From positions 1,827,001 through 1,891,000 of the forward strand of contig JAFMOC010000032.1 in assembly GCA_019802505.1 (NCBI GenBank): a stretch of 64,000 nucleotides of DNA. Direction: 5' to 3'. The translations under genes were made by a program, and so were the position numbers. The notes beneath the pieces are model-generated. The model did no database searches, had not been told where the DNA came from, and worked only from the letters and a program-made list of their open reading frames with translations. Within the stretch, counting starts at the first letter, position 1. Each line of letters opens with the position of its first letter. The stretch is from Corydoras sp. C115 (lineage: Eukaryota > Chordata > Actinopteri > Siluriformes > Callichthyidae). Shown in pieces: positions 32,059-42,809 of the stretch.

Positions 32059-32284
32059 CATCCATCCATTATCTTCTGCTTTATCCTCTACTTGGGTCAC
32101 AGGGGGTCCCCATCCCCGTCCAGGGGAGAACGTTTCGGCGCTGGGCAGATACACCCAGGACAAGGCGCCAATCTATAGCTGGGCACACACTCACTCACAC
32201 AGATACAATCTATAGGGGGCAATTTGGAGAATGTGTTTTTGGACTGTGGGAGGAAACCGAAGAACCCGGAGGAAACCCACACAG
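32059..32284 (-). mobile_element. SINE-A, antisense, split by SINE-B
   Basis: Tail to GAAACCCACACAGACAC. The remaining head-side piece resumes at 32494 (GACACGGGGAGAACATGG) and decays near 32550, so box A is lost. Confidence 0.87.
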
Positions 32285-32493
32285 ACACATTTGCGTACAT
32301 TTTTGGTTATTTAGCAGACGCTTTTATCCAAAGTGACTTTGGTGAGCACAGGGTTAATCACAGCATCCCAGGAGCAATGAGGATTAAGGGTCCTGCTCAA
32401 GTATCCACATTGGTAACTTGTGGACCTGGGATTTGAACCCCCAACCTTCAGATTGATAGCCCAACGCCCTAACCACTGAGCTACCACACCCCG
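32285..32493 (-). mobile_element. SINE-B, antisense, nested in SINE-A
   Basis: Inverted 3' end (TTTAGCAGACGCTTTTATCC), body, inverted box B (GGGATTTGAACC) and intact inverted box A (CTAACCACTGAGCTACC). GACAC is repeated at both edges, a likely short target duplication. Confidence 0.88.
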
Positions 32494-32583
32494 ACACGGG
32501 GAGAACATGGAAACTGCACCCATATTGGGATTTGAACCAGAAACCCCTAGATACGGAAATGTCATTGAGTCAGAAATGTTTAA
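32494..32583 (-). mobile_element. SINE-A remnant and duplicated junction (copy 2)
   Basis: The other half of the SINE-A split by SINE-B, then the unique bases ACGGAAATGTCATTGAGTCA shared with 31381-31401. Confidence 0.8.
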
Positions 32584-34115
32584 TATTATACCATGTGCTC
32601 ACATCACTGCAGGTTTGAATTAATAAAAGGTTCTACACACACTGCGTCTTCATATAAATCATCTGTTTAAGGCTTACAGTTGATTTGAGCTGGGGCATGT
32701 AGGCATAATGCTGCTGATAGCGTTTGCGGCGTGTTTACTCTGCAGCAGTCATAGGAATGACATTTCTTTCTTAATTTTTTTAGTTTTTTTACTCAAAGCT
32801 CCGCTCTGTAGCTGAATATTCAGTTCCAATTCCAATTTAAGAATAAATCTTGCACAGCGGGGTCACCGGCACCCCTGCTGCTTCCAGAGGCTTAATGCAA
32901 GCATACAGATTTTCGAGTCATGACGCGCCTATGATACTATGATCTACAATAAGTTCATAAGCAGTTAAAACATACCTGTTATAATGCGTCACGTCACATC
33001 ACATACTATAAGCGAGTGGTTCTAAACATCCAAATGTACATTAACAAAGGCTTATAATGTGTTATGAAGCATAATTATGTTTTATGAGTGTGTTTATAAT
33101 GCAAACTAAACCCAAGAGTCATAAACGTGTTACCAAATGACTCCTTATTATGACATGTCCTTATAACACTTGTGAGTGTACTTATGACCATCTATATACA
33201 ATGACTAAGGCTTATGAGCAATGTTATAAAATATTATGAATACTGAATTACATACATACAAATACATAATGCTTTATAAATTTGTTCATAATGCATTATA
33301 AACACCGGATTCATAGAAAATGCTAATAAATGTTATTAGCTGGTTATAAGCTGTTATGTGTCTGGTGTGAGTTAATAAGCATTTGACTGTGGGATAAAAC
33401 CAAGACTTTTATATATAATTAAAGATTCTGTTTATATATTGTACATTTAAAGGTATACACCAAACTTATAACTTCTTCCCCTTAATTGTAAAGCGTATTT
33501 CCCGTTTGGACTGCGTTCGCCTGCATTAGACTGCGATTTTGAAACCCCCTCGACCTCCAAACATGTTCACCACCCTCTACGGTGGGAATACAACGGGGCG
33601 AGTGGGAGTCTCTACATCGGGAGGATTTTCTCCGGGTCAGGGGTTGCATGTTAACCAGCTGGATATAAATTCTAACGCAGCTCTCAGACATGTTGGCATG
33701 GAGCTTGGGATCTCGTGAAAACACGGCGAGAGAGCGCTACCTTTATCTTCAGAAGCCTCTCATAGTCTTACTGCAGCTGTCCGTCTGCAGGCCGTCAGTG
33801 TGTTCATGCCGTTGTTTGTCCAATTAAAGACGAATAGAAGAACAGAGCGCAGGGCTGGCATTCATGAGGAGGCAGGATCAAAGGCCAGGAAAGCGAGTCG
33901 CTTTTGCCTTGGGGAAGAGGACGGTCTCTTGGGGAAAGCCCTAGATTCAGTGGAGCTTACATCACCAAAGTCACTTATCTCATGTTTTATTAATCAGAGC
34001 TAAATCAGGTTTTTGGAAAAGGCGTGCGGTAGTCGGGTGTAAGGCGGAACGTGTGAAGCAGGAACGGTACTAGAGGAGTGTAATGTTATGTTAAATGGTA
34101 CTCTTGGATTTTAGC
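32584..34115. other. Intronic block with a TTATAA-rich old repeat
   Basis: 32960-33390 is full of CATAATGC / TTATAA words arranged in both senses, shared in style with 58930-59300 and 62200-62330. 33480-34060 is unique sequence. Confidence 0.45.
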
Positions 34116-34191
34116 CCACCAGCAAAATGCCTTAATTTATTTATTCCTATATATATATATATATATATAAATTAAGGCATTTTGCTGGTGG
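34116..34191. repeat. Perfect inverted repeat around (TA)n
   Basis: CCACCAGCAAAATGCCTTAA (34116 on) is mirrored by TTAAGGCATTTTGCTGGTGG ending at 34191. The arms are about 23 bases, perfect, with a TA-rich loop of about 29. Confidence 0.93.
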
Positions 34192-34292
34192 CACAGTGGC
34201 TTAGCACGTTCTCCTCCGGGTTTCTTCTGGGTTCCTTCCACAGTCCAAAACATGGATCAAGGTCAATTGAATTCTCCAAATTTCCCCATATG

Positions 34293-34355
<63 letters not shown>

Positions 34356-34500
34356 TGAGTGAGTGCCCAGCGATAGATTGGCATCCTGTTCTGGGTGTAT
34401 CTGTCCAGCGCCGGAAACGTTCTCCCTTGGATGGACATGGTAGAGGACGACTATCCCCTAGTAGAGGATAAAGTGGTGATAATAGATGGATGGATGGATG
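34190..34500 (+). mobile_element. SINE-A, sense, box B deleted, with GT expansion
   Basis: The head CACAGTGGCTTAGCACGTTC goes straight to the CCGGGTTTCTTCTGGG body, so box B is gone. The GTGTGAGTGAGTGTGTG motif has expanded to (GT)n at 34296-34353. Confidence 0.86.
34296..34353. repeat. (GT)n microsatellite inside SINE-A
   Basis: About 28 GT units in place of the usual GTGTGAGTGAG segment. Confidence 0.95.
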
Positions 34501-34515
34501 GATATATATATATAT

Positions 34516-34965
34516 ACTGTACCAGTCAAAAGAGTGGACACACATTTTTGCTTCACTTGTCCATGTTCTCAGTTCCACTTTCTGTACAGATGGACTTTGT
34601 AGTTCTACAATTCCATTTTGTAGTCCATCTGTTTGTGTTCTACAGTACATACTGTGTACTCTGTTCTAATGGTCAGAACCCCAATAGTAGTACCACTGAG
34701 CAGGGGTTATTTGGTGGGTGCATTATTCCTATCCCAGCAGTGTCACTGAGGTGTTTAAATGCTGCACTAAACCCCCCTGACCACATCAGTGTCACTGCAG
34801 AACTGACCATAAACAATCCACCACCCAAATGATACCTGTTCTGTGATGCTCCTGACCAACAGAGAACAGAGAACCAACAGGGGACTAAAACAACAAAGAA
34901 CAGAGATGTTCTACAGTAGATAATAGAGCAAGATGGGGCGTGTCCAAATTTAGACTGGTACTGTG
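34516..34965 (+). mobile_element. MITE-T, most complete copy
   Basis: Ends CTGTACCAGTCAAAAG at the left and GACTGGTACTGT at the right form imperfect inverted termini of about 27 bases beside TA. The interior has CCTATCCCAGCAGTGTCACT and CTGTTCTGTGATGCTCCTGA, no transposase. A non-autonomous DNA element; the superfamily is not provable here. Confidence 0.78.
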
Positions 34966-35727
34966 CATGCGTCCAGAAAAGAAATGGATTTCCCATTCCA
35001 AAATTGATCCTTCCATGATGTAACTTCTCCAAAAGAGACACAATTGGATAAAAAGCGACAGGAAAAGCAAATGAAGATAAGTAAAGCGCCCACTCGGCTC
35101 TACGCCTTTTGAGTTTTTGACACGGTCTTAAATCTAATCATCAAAAAGCTTCGGAGGTGAAGTACACTATCGGGGCAAAGTCCAGTCCTCTACAAATTAA
35201 GCTCATTAATCAAAGCCACCGGCTCATTTATGGTTTATAAAGAGGTGCGAGCCTCCTGCTCGGGTTTCGGTCCCAACTCCACCAACGGGATTGCAGAAGA
35301 GCGAGTGCTCGTGCAAAAAGCGAATCTATCAGTCCTTATTACAAAAGCAAATTATCTCCTCAAATTGGAGCCTCCACCTTTTACCATGGTACAAATGCAG
35401 GATAAAGGATTGCCGTGGCTAATTAATTAGCTGAATGGTTGGAGGCCGGCGAGGTTGTGATATTAATTCCAGATCGCTTATTAAATGCATGGCATAATTT
35501 ATTGCCCGTCGAGTCCTGGGGGGAAATATTATCGCCATGCCTAGCAGAGCTAATTTACCGGTGGTCAGCGACAGTTTATCCGCTTGTTCTAGATCTCCTG
35601 ATTTTGCCAGTCTGCAGTTCTTCATCATAACCCGCAGAAATGAGAACATGAGTTCAGAATAATGACATCAGTGGAACTATCTTGTAGGAAAGAATTATTA
35701 GAATTGTAATGATTTGATTGCGGTTAC
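34966..35727. other. Unique intronic block, strong conserved-element candidate
   Basis: Repeat-free. 35400-35520 holds GGCTAATTAATTAGCTGAAT (a near-palindrome) and TTAAATGCATGGCATAATTT, dense in homeodomain and POU-like words. Typical of developmental enhancers in neural gene introns, but untested. Confidence 0.4.
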
Positions 35728-35800
35728 AGTGCAACATGGTGGTGCAGTGGTTAGCACTTGGTTAACACTCCATCCACATGGTCTGCATGGTTTAAATAGC
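35728..35800 (+). mobile_element. SINE head fragment
   Basis: CATGGTGGTGCAGTGGTTAGC with no clear box B. Confidence 0.6.
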
Positions 35801-35811
35801 ATCCCTGCTTG

Positions 35812-35900
35812 TGAATATATCTACCCTGATGGGCGTGGCCGTCTTGAAATGAGGTGTGTTCAGGTTTTGGCGTATTGCTATCTTGGTGACGGAAAACCTT
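35812..35900 (-). mobile_element. Repeat X fragment, antisense
   Basis: GTGAATATATCTACCCTGATG, GGGCGTGGCCGTC and AAATGAGGTGTGTTCAGG are the reverse complement of the X core at 13360-13445. Confidence 0.6.
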
Positions 35901-36000
35901 TACATTGCTGTTTGTTGGTTTATTTCTGTTTTTGTTCTGTTTGTATGGTGTCCTTGAGTGGCCAGAAAGATGCCAATGAAAATTAATAGTATTATTATTA

Positions 36001-36392
36001 TCCATCCATCCATTATCTTCCACTTTATCCTCTACTAGGGTCGCGGGGGGGTTCCCCATGTTCAATTGACCTTGATCCATGGTTTTGGACTGTGGGAGGA
36101 AACCCGAGAACCTGGAGGAACCCCACGTGGACACGGGAAGAACATGGAAACTCCACCCAGATTGGGATTCGAACCGGGAATCCCTAGCGCTGAGAGGAGA
36201 ACCTGCTAACTACTCAGAGGGCAATTGAATTCTCCAAATTGCCCCATATAGGATGTGTTTGTGTGAGTGAGTGTGTCTAGTGATGGGTTGGTGCCCTGTC
36301 CTGGGTGTATCCGACCAGTGGCATGGGGACGCCCCCCCCCCCCCCCCACCCCCCAGTAGACAATAATGTGGAAAATAATGGATGGATAATTA
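36001..36392. mobile_element. Inverted SINE-A chimera (heads inside, tails outward)
   Basis: 36001-36212 is antisense SINE-A with a 170-base internal deletion. At about 36218 a headless sense body starts and runs to an ATGGATGG tail, with a C-tract at 36331-36347. Confidence 0.82.
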
Positions 36393-37052
36393 GGTATCAT
36401 TCTCGTTACTGTATACGTAATAGAACTGGCATTGATATGTTTCTCAGATGGTGTTCTCTCTCTCGTCCTCCCTTTCTCTCTCTCTCTTTCTCTCTCTTGT
36501 CCATACCGAGCGTTCTCCATCATGACGAGACAATGCGTCAGCTTCTTATGAAGTTGTCAGGGCTTGTCAGGAACGTTTGTAAGGAGGATTTTTACAAACT
36601 GCTAGTTTGCCATCTCAGCCCTCGTTCAAAGGACAGCCTAAAAGTTTCCTGCTGTTCTAAGAAAGGGAAAAAAAGGGTGGAGGGGGTGCAGGGGGGAGGT
36701 AGGGAAGCCTCTCTGTCTCTTTGAAATTCATTCCATGCTCTTCTCAGATGCATAAACCAGGCATAAGTGGCCACTCAGGAAAGGTGTAAGTAGCACTTGG
36801 ATGGAAATGCAACAGTTTGCACTGAGGGAAGAGAAGCGAAGGAGTGAAGAGGGAGGGAGGGAGGGAGGCGTGAGATGGAGGGTGAGAGCTCTTCTGAGTC
36901 AGCCGTGGAAGGTGATGGTTTGAGAACCCAATGGAACCCGACGTGGCTGGCTCAGGGACCGAGGGAGACGAAACAAAGCTTCGCTCTCATCCGCCCAGTG
37001 GACGTTGGAGCTAATTGGTGTTGACAGTGATGCAGGAGTTCAACTTTGTGCT
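36393..37052. other. Unique intronic sequence with CT and GGGA runs
   Basis: A TCTC-rich stretch at 36455-36500, GGAG repeats at 36848-36868; otherwise no recognised element. Confidence 0.45.
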
Positions 37053-38260
37053 GTTTAGGTGGAACCTGAAACAAAAGCTGATTTAAGGCGGCATGGTGGT
37101 GTAGTAGTAAGCACGTCCGCCTCTAAACATTCGGGATCCAGGTTTGAATCCCAGTCTAGGTGGAGTTTCCATGTTCTTATTCCATCCATGTGGGTTTTCT
37201 CTGGGTTCCACCACCTTTATTGTCCTCCCTAAGGGTCCAGACCCCCGCAGATTTCATGCTATTTGATCGAGGAATCAAAGAACAGGATTTTAACTTTGTG
37301 TGGTTTAGGTGGAACCACTCAGATGGGGGTATAGTTGGTGTAGTGCTAAGCATGTCCACCTCTAAACATTGGGGATCCAGGTTTGAATCCCGGTCTAGGT
37401 GGATTTTTCATGTTCTTATTCCATCCAGTGGGTTTTCTCTGGGTTCCACCACCTTTATTGTCCTCCCTAAGGGTCCGGACCCCCGCAGATCGAAGAATCA
37501 AAGAACAGAATTTTACTTTGTGTGGTTTAGGTGGAACAACTCAGATGGTGGTGTAGTTGTTGTAGTTGTACGCATGTCCGCCTCTCAGCATTGGGGATCC
37601 AGGTTTGAATCCCGGTCTAGGTGGACTTTCCACATTCTTATTCCATCCATATGGGTTTTCTCTATGTTCCACCACCTTTATTGTCCTCCTTAAGGGTCCG
37701 GACCCCCACAGATTGAAGAATCAAAGAACAGGATTATAATTTTTTGTGGTTTAGGTGGAACCTGAAACAAAACCTGATTTAAGGCGGCATGATGGTGTAG
37801 TTGGTGTAGTGGCAAGCACGTCTGCCTCTCAGCATTGGGGATCTGGATTTGAATTCCAGTCTGGGTGGAGTTGTCATGTTCTCCCCATGTCCATGTGGGT
37901 TTCCTCCCACAGTTCATAAACATCGTGAATTAGCTGCTCTTAAAATTGCCCCTATCTATGTGTCTGTGTAAGTGTGCGCCAAGTGATGAATTGGCGCCGT
38001 GTCCTGAGTGTATCCACCCTAGTAGAGATGTTGTAACCTGAAACAAAACTTAATTTAAGGCGGCATGGTGGTGTAGTAGTGTAGTAGTAAGTACGTCCGC
38101 CTCTCAGCATTGGGAATCTAGCTTTGAATCCCGGTCTGGGTGGAGTTTCCATGTCCTTATTCCATCCCTGCGGGCTTTTTCTGGGTTCCACCACCTTTAT
38201 TTTGCTCCCTATGAGTCCGGACCCCCGCAGACCACCTACTATTTGATCAAAGAATCGAAA
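37053..38260 (+). repeat. Tandem array of about five SINE-variant units
   Basis: Each unit starts near GTTTAGGTGGAAC (37053, 37303, 37525, 37749) or CCTGAAACAAAAC (about 38038). It carries a SINE head (GTGGTGTAGT, TCCGCCTCT, GGTTTGAATCCC) followed by TTCCACCACCTTTATTGTCC and GGGTCCGGACCCCCGCAG. Spacing is 250, 222, 224 and about 287. A 177-codon frame is only the repeat read in one phase. Confidence 0.88.
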
Positions 38261-38781
38261 AACCCCATGTGTTGAGTGTTCCGCTGGTTTGAGTGGATCA
38301 GACACAGTTTTAAAACACACTGCTGGACCATCAACAGTCCACCAACCAAAAACCTCCTGCAGGCAGTCCATCTGTGCGACGACAGATGAGCCACCATCTC
38401 AGATTGTGTTATTATGATGAAACAACGAGGTAAATTGGGTGACTAACAGAGTGCACAGTGAGCGAACACGGTTTATTTGAACCCAGCAGCGCCGTAGCAG
38501 TTTTATTGCATGACCCTTTGTGGTTATGTTAGTATTTTGTGTTGTGAGATGGGGGTGTGGGGGTTATTACTCATGGCTGAGGGTCTATTGACTACAAACA
38601 GAAGACCTGTGCTTGTCATGTGCTGCGTGTGGAAAGCTGTCAGGGCAACAAAGTGATGTAGCACCTCATTCGGTGGCTTTAAAAAGCATTCATACTCACC
38701 AAGACACACTCTCTAGTGATGCAACACACACACAACTATACACACACATCATTTATTGTGGCTCTTCTCCAGAGTTTGATG
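38261..38781. other. Mostly unique intronic sequence
   Basis: Short CA-rich run near 38727-38750; ends in the direct repeat TCTCTCTTTGTC (38782-38793). No supported gene. Confidence 0.45.
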
Positions 38782-38793
38782 TCTCTCTTTGTC

Positions 38794-39143
38794 CATCCAT
38801 CCATCCATTATCTTCCGCTTTATCCTATACTAGGGTCGTGGGGGGGTTCCCCATGCCCATCCAGGGGAGAACGTTTCAGGTGCTGGGCAGACACACCCAG
38901 GACTGAGTGTGTGCCCAGTGATATATTGGCACCCTCTCACACAGACACACTCTATATGGGGCAATTCGGAGAATTCAATTGACTCGATCCATGTTTTTGG
39001 ACTGTGGGAGGAAACCGGAGAACCCGAAGGAAACCCACATGGACACGGGGAGAACATGGAAACTCCACTCAGATGGGGATTCGAACCTGGAATCCCTAGT
39101 GCTGAGAGGCGTATATGCTAACCACTAAGCCACCATGCCGCCA
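38794..39143 (-). mobile_element. SINE-A, antisense, with 12-bp target duplication and internal micro-inversion
   Basis: TCTCTCTTTGTC is perfect at 38782-38793 and 39144-39155. 38904-38935 (TGAGTGTGTGCCCAGTGATA onward) is in the opposite orientation to the rest of the element. Confidence 0.92.
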
Positions 39144-39155
39144 TCTCTCTTTGTC

Positions 39156-39249
39156 TTATAACATAATGTTATAACACTATACAGTAGTCTAAGTATAAGT
39201 ATAGTATCTTATACTTATATAGTATATATACTTATATACTTATATAGCC
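39156..39249. other. AT-rich intronic sequence
   Basis: Irregular TATACTTATATA words; no recognised element. Confidence 0.5.
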
Positions 39250-39800
39250 TCTTATTACTGAGGATCCAGGTTCGAATCCCAGTCTGGGTGGAGTTGTCAT
39301 GTTCTCCCCATGTCCATGTGGGTTTCCTCCCACAGTTCATAAACATGGTGAATTGGCCCTATCTATATTGCCCCATATGTGTCTGTGTAAGTATGTGCCA
39401 AGTGATGGATTGGCGCCGTGTCCTGGGTGTATCTACCCAGTGCTGGAACCCCCCACCCCACACCACGCCCTAGTAGAGATGGTGTAACCTGAAACAAAAC
39501 CTGATTTAAGGTGGCATGGGGGTGTAGTGGTGTAGTGGTAAGCACATCCGCCTGTCTGCATTGGGGATCCGGGTTCGAATCCCAGTCTGGGCGGAGTTGT
39601 CATGTTCTCCCCGTGTCCATGTGGGTTTCCTCCCACAGTTCATAAACATGGTGAATTGGCTGCTCCTAAAATGGCCCCTATCTATATTGCCCCATATGTG
39701 TCTGTGTAAGTATGCGCCAAGTGATGGTTGGTGCCGTGTATCTACCCAGCGCTGGATACATCACCACCACCCCACACACACACACACACACCGCCTGAGT
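39250..39800 (+). mobile_element. Two tandem SINE-variant units
   Basis: The first (39250-39486) lacks box A; the second (39487-39800) starts AACCTGAAACAAAACCTGATT, the same lead-in as in the 37053-38260 array. Both have box B GGTTCGAATCCC and a body GTGTAAGTATGYGCCAAGTG. Confidence 0.82.
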
Positions 39801-40984
39801 AGAGATGATGAGATCAGCAATACTCAGAATTGGAAGCATATCTGAAGTCGATATTAATTAGTGCTGATGTTCCATAACGCGTAGGTTTTTGGGTGGAGGG
39901 TTCAAACTGATTCTGGAATAGTGCAAAGGTTTAAACACCAGCGAAATACCGCCAAACACCCGTGTTCAGCTCCCAAGCTGGGCATTTTCCAGGCGCAGCT
40001 GGCGGCTGTAGCAGAAAGCTCCTCTTGCTTTAAGAGCTGCCAGTATTGACAGTGTGGGGAGGGGGGGGATGCTGGGGTGTGACATCTCCCTCCGAATACT
40101 ACAGCTTCCCGCTGATCCTCACCATCAACGGGTGAAAAGGGATGAGAGGAAAAAAAAACCACATCATAACAAATCATTAGCAATAAAGAAATATGCAATT
40201 ACTCAAGAAATCTATCAAATGCATATCAGCTTGTCACCTTTAATGGAGTCACAGGTTACAATGTGGTATTTACTTTGGCGCTTTTGTTTTTCAAGTGGTA
40301 ATTAATTTGTTTTGCCAAAGTTCTGCTTTGAACGGTCGTCGACGTCGTCAGAACACAAATATAGTTCTGATTGTAACATGGAAAATTTTGAGGAACGTGA
40401 GATTAATTGGTTCTGATTATAACATTCAAACGTTCCACGTGTCGTCAGTTGGACCGAGCTAAGAGTGCTCCGCTGCTGATTTTCAATTGTACTCAACGTC
40501 AGCTGCTCCTCATATCAGCATCCAGCCGTAGTCAGCCGGTCGCCTTGGTAACGCGTTTCCATCGGGGCAGTGTCTTGGTGAAAGTGTTCACCATGTTGCT
40601 CATCTTGCACGGCACCAGGATATTCACCGAAGAGTCCGGGTGGGATGCTGGACATGTTTTGATGACATTTTTTATGTAATTATTTTCTAAACTTATAATA
40701 AGGTTTAATTAGATTGATGCAGTTTGGTGCTCGATAGTTGCAGAGAAAAGTTCCAGCTACATCATACATACATAGGATTTTCTAAGGCTCCATAATGGAC
40801 AAGTTTTTTTTTTTTAGGGACCATTTCTGCCCTGGAGTCAAGTTCTGATGATTTGGCCATTTCTTCTTCTTATTATTTTTTTTTAATATTTATTTTTTAA
40901 TTATTTTAGAATTCACAAATAATTAAATATTTTGCACAACAGATTCACCTCGAAGCAAAATGTCTGCTGATCAGTTGAACAATC
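39801..40984. other. Unique intronic sequence
   Basis: About 1.2 kb without SINEs. 40190-40480 is AT-rich unique DNA, and poly-T runs occur at 40805-40815 and 40877-40884. Frames on both strands at 40054-40679 have no domain. Confidence 0.4.
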
Positions 40985-40986
40985 CA

Positions 40987-41318
40987 CCCATCCATCCATT
41001 ATCTTCCGTTTTATCCTCTACTGGGGTCGAGGGAGGGGGGTTCTCCATGCCCCCCCATGAATGTTTCAGGCGTTGGGCAGATACACCCGGGACAGGGTGC
41101 CAATCTATCACTGCGCACACACTCACTCACACAAACAAACTCTGTATGGGACAATTTGGGGAATTCAATTGACCTTGATCCATGTTTTTGCACTGTGGGA
41201 GGAAACCGGAGAACCTGGAGGAAACCCACGCGGACACGGGGAGAACATGGGAACTTCACCCAGACGGGGAATCGCTGAGAGGCCAACATGCTAACCACTA
41301 AGCCACCGTGCCACCCCC
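40987..41318 (-). mobile_element. SINE-A, antisense
   Basis: Tail to inverted box A. Box B region reduced (ACGGGGAATCGCTGAG), about 17 bases lost. Confidence 0.88.
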
Positions 41319-41550
41319 ATTGGTTCATTGCACATTATAAACCAATGAATAATTAAGTGTACATGCCCATTTTAACGTTACATGCCACGTATGGCGTATT
41401 TTTCTATGATATATTGTCACTATATTTAAAATATATTAAAAATATGTTCATAAACTTTTTTGTCCTGACTTAATGTAGTTATTATAATCTAGTAAGTTTC
41501 TGTCAAAAACTGAGTAATGTTCTTTAAAGTTGATATTTCTTCCGTTTAAA

Positions 41551-41586
<36 letters not shown>

Positions 41587-41924
41587 CCAAATGGAGTCTA
41601 AGATCGTGCCTTAGTGCAGGAGAACACGGTGTACCCGGGGACTGTGTAAACATGTTTGAGCTTCTTTAAGTTGTTGCCTCATGTTGACTGCTTATGCACC
41701 GAACCAGCGGCCTCGCACCACTTCAGATTCCTCTGTCAGAATTAAACGTAGTGCGCACTACAGCCCAAAACAACTTTATTTCTATTGCGCCCGCGCTTTC
41801 TTCCAACACACACATTCACGTTTCATGTGGCTCTTTTCATTAAGGGCTAGAACTTCTTCTACTTTTTGGAAATGGGGAATTGGACATGAATAATAGATTA
41901 AGCCCTAAAATCAATCAGCCGCTC

Positions 41925-41962
<38 letters not shown>

Positions 41963-42007
41963 GGGAAATGAGCCTGAAGAGCTTCTGTATGATGGGGTAT
42001 ACACATG

Positions 42008-42052
<45 letters not shown>

Positions 42053-42149
42053 CCCAGGTTTGATTTAACAGGACCCCAATACACATCTGGACACACACAC
42101 ACACTATACAAGGGCAATTTAGAACCGCCAATTCACCTTGAATCTATGT
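41319..42149. other. Unique intronic sequence with poly-T and (CA)n
   Basis: Poly-T runs at 41551-41586 and 41929-41959, (CA)n at 42011-42049. 42060-42145 holds a decayed antisense SINE piece (GGGCAATTTAGAACCGCC). Confidence 0.6.
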
Positions 42150-42482
42150 TTTTGAATTCCATCCATTATCTTCCACTTTATCCTCTATTAAAGTCGCTGG
42201 GGGCGGTCCCCATGGCCATCCAGGGGAGAACGTCTCAGGCGCTGGGCAGATACACCCAGGACAGGACACCAATCTATCACTGGACACACACTCACTCACA
42301 CAGACACACTCTATATTGGGCAATTTGGAGAACACAATTGACTTGATCCATGTGGGAGGAAACCGGAGAACCTGGAGAAAACCCACAGGAACAATGGGAG
42401 AACATGGAACCTCCACCCAGATCGGGATTCAAACCTGGATCCCCAGCGCGGACAGGCAGATGTGTTTACCACTTTGCCCTGA
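42150..42482 (-). mobile_element. SINE-A, antisense
   Basis: CCATCCATTATCTTCC to GTTTACCACTTTGCCCTG. Older copy with many substitutions; box A is degraded. Confidence 0.84.
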
Positions 42483-42524
42483 TTGTCTTATCTTGTTATT
42501 TTCTGCTGAATCATCTAAAGCACT

Positions 42525-42725
42525 AGGGTGATGGGGCGTTCCAAAGCCCATCAAGAGGAGAACATTACGAGGTCGCTGGTGATTGATTGGCACCCTCACT
42601 CATTCAGACTGACATACACAGTATATAGGGGCAATTTTTAGCAGCCAATTTACCTTTGAATCCATGTTTTTGGCCTGTGGGAGGAACCTGGAGAACCCAG
42701 AGAAAACCCATGCAGACAGAACCAC
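42525..42725 (-). mobile_element. SINE-A, antisense, old fragment
   Basis: CTAGGGTGATGGGGCG to GAGAAAACCCATGCAGACAG; tail and head absent, strongly diverged. Confidence 0.7.
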
Positions 42726-42809
42726 CACCAAGAGCTTTAAGTACACAGTTTGTACACATTAAATTAATTCAATTAATTACATCAAATTAAATTAATTAAA
42801 TGCAAACCC

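Noticed and set aside
37160..37693. 177-codon frame with three similar modules
   Set aside because: The modules are the SINE-variant tandem units; no known domain and no start context.
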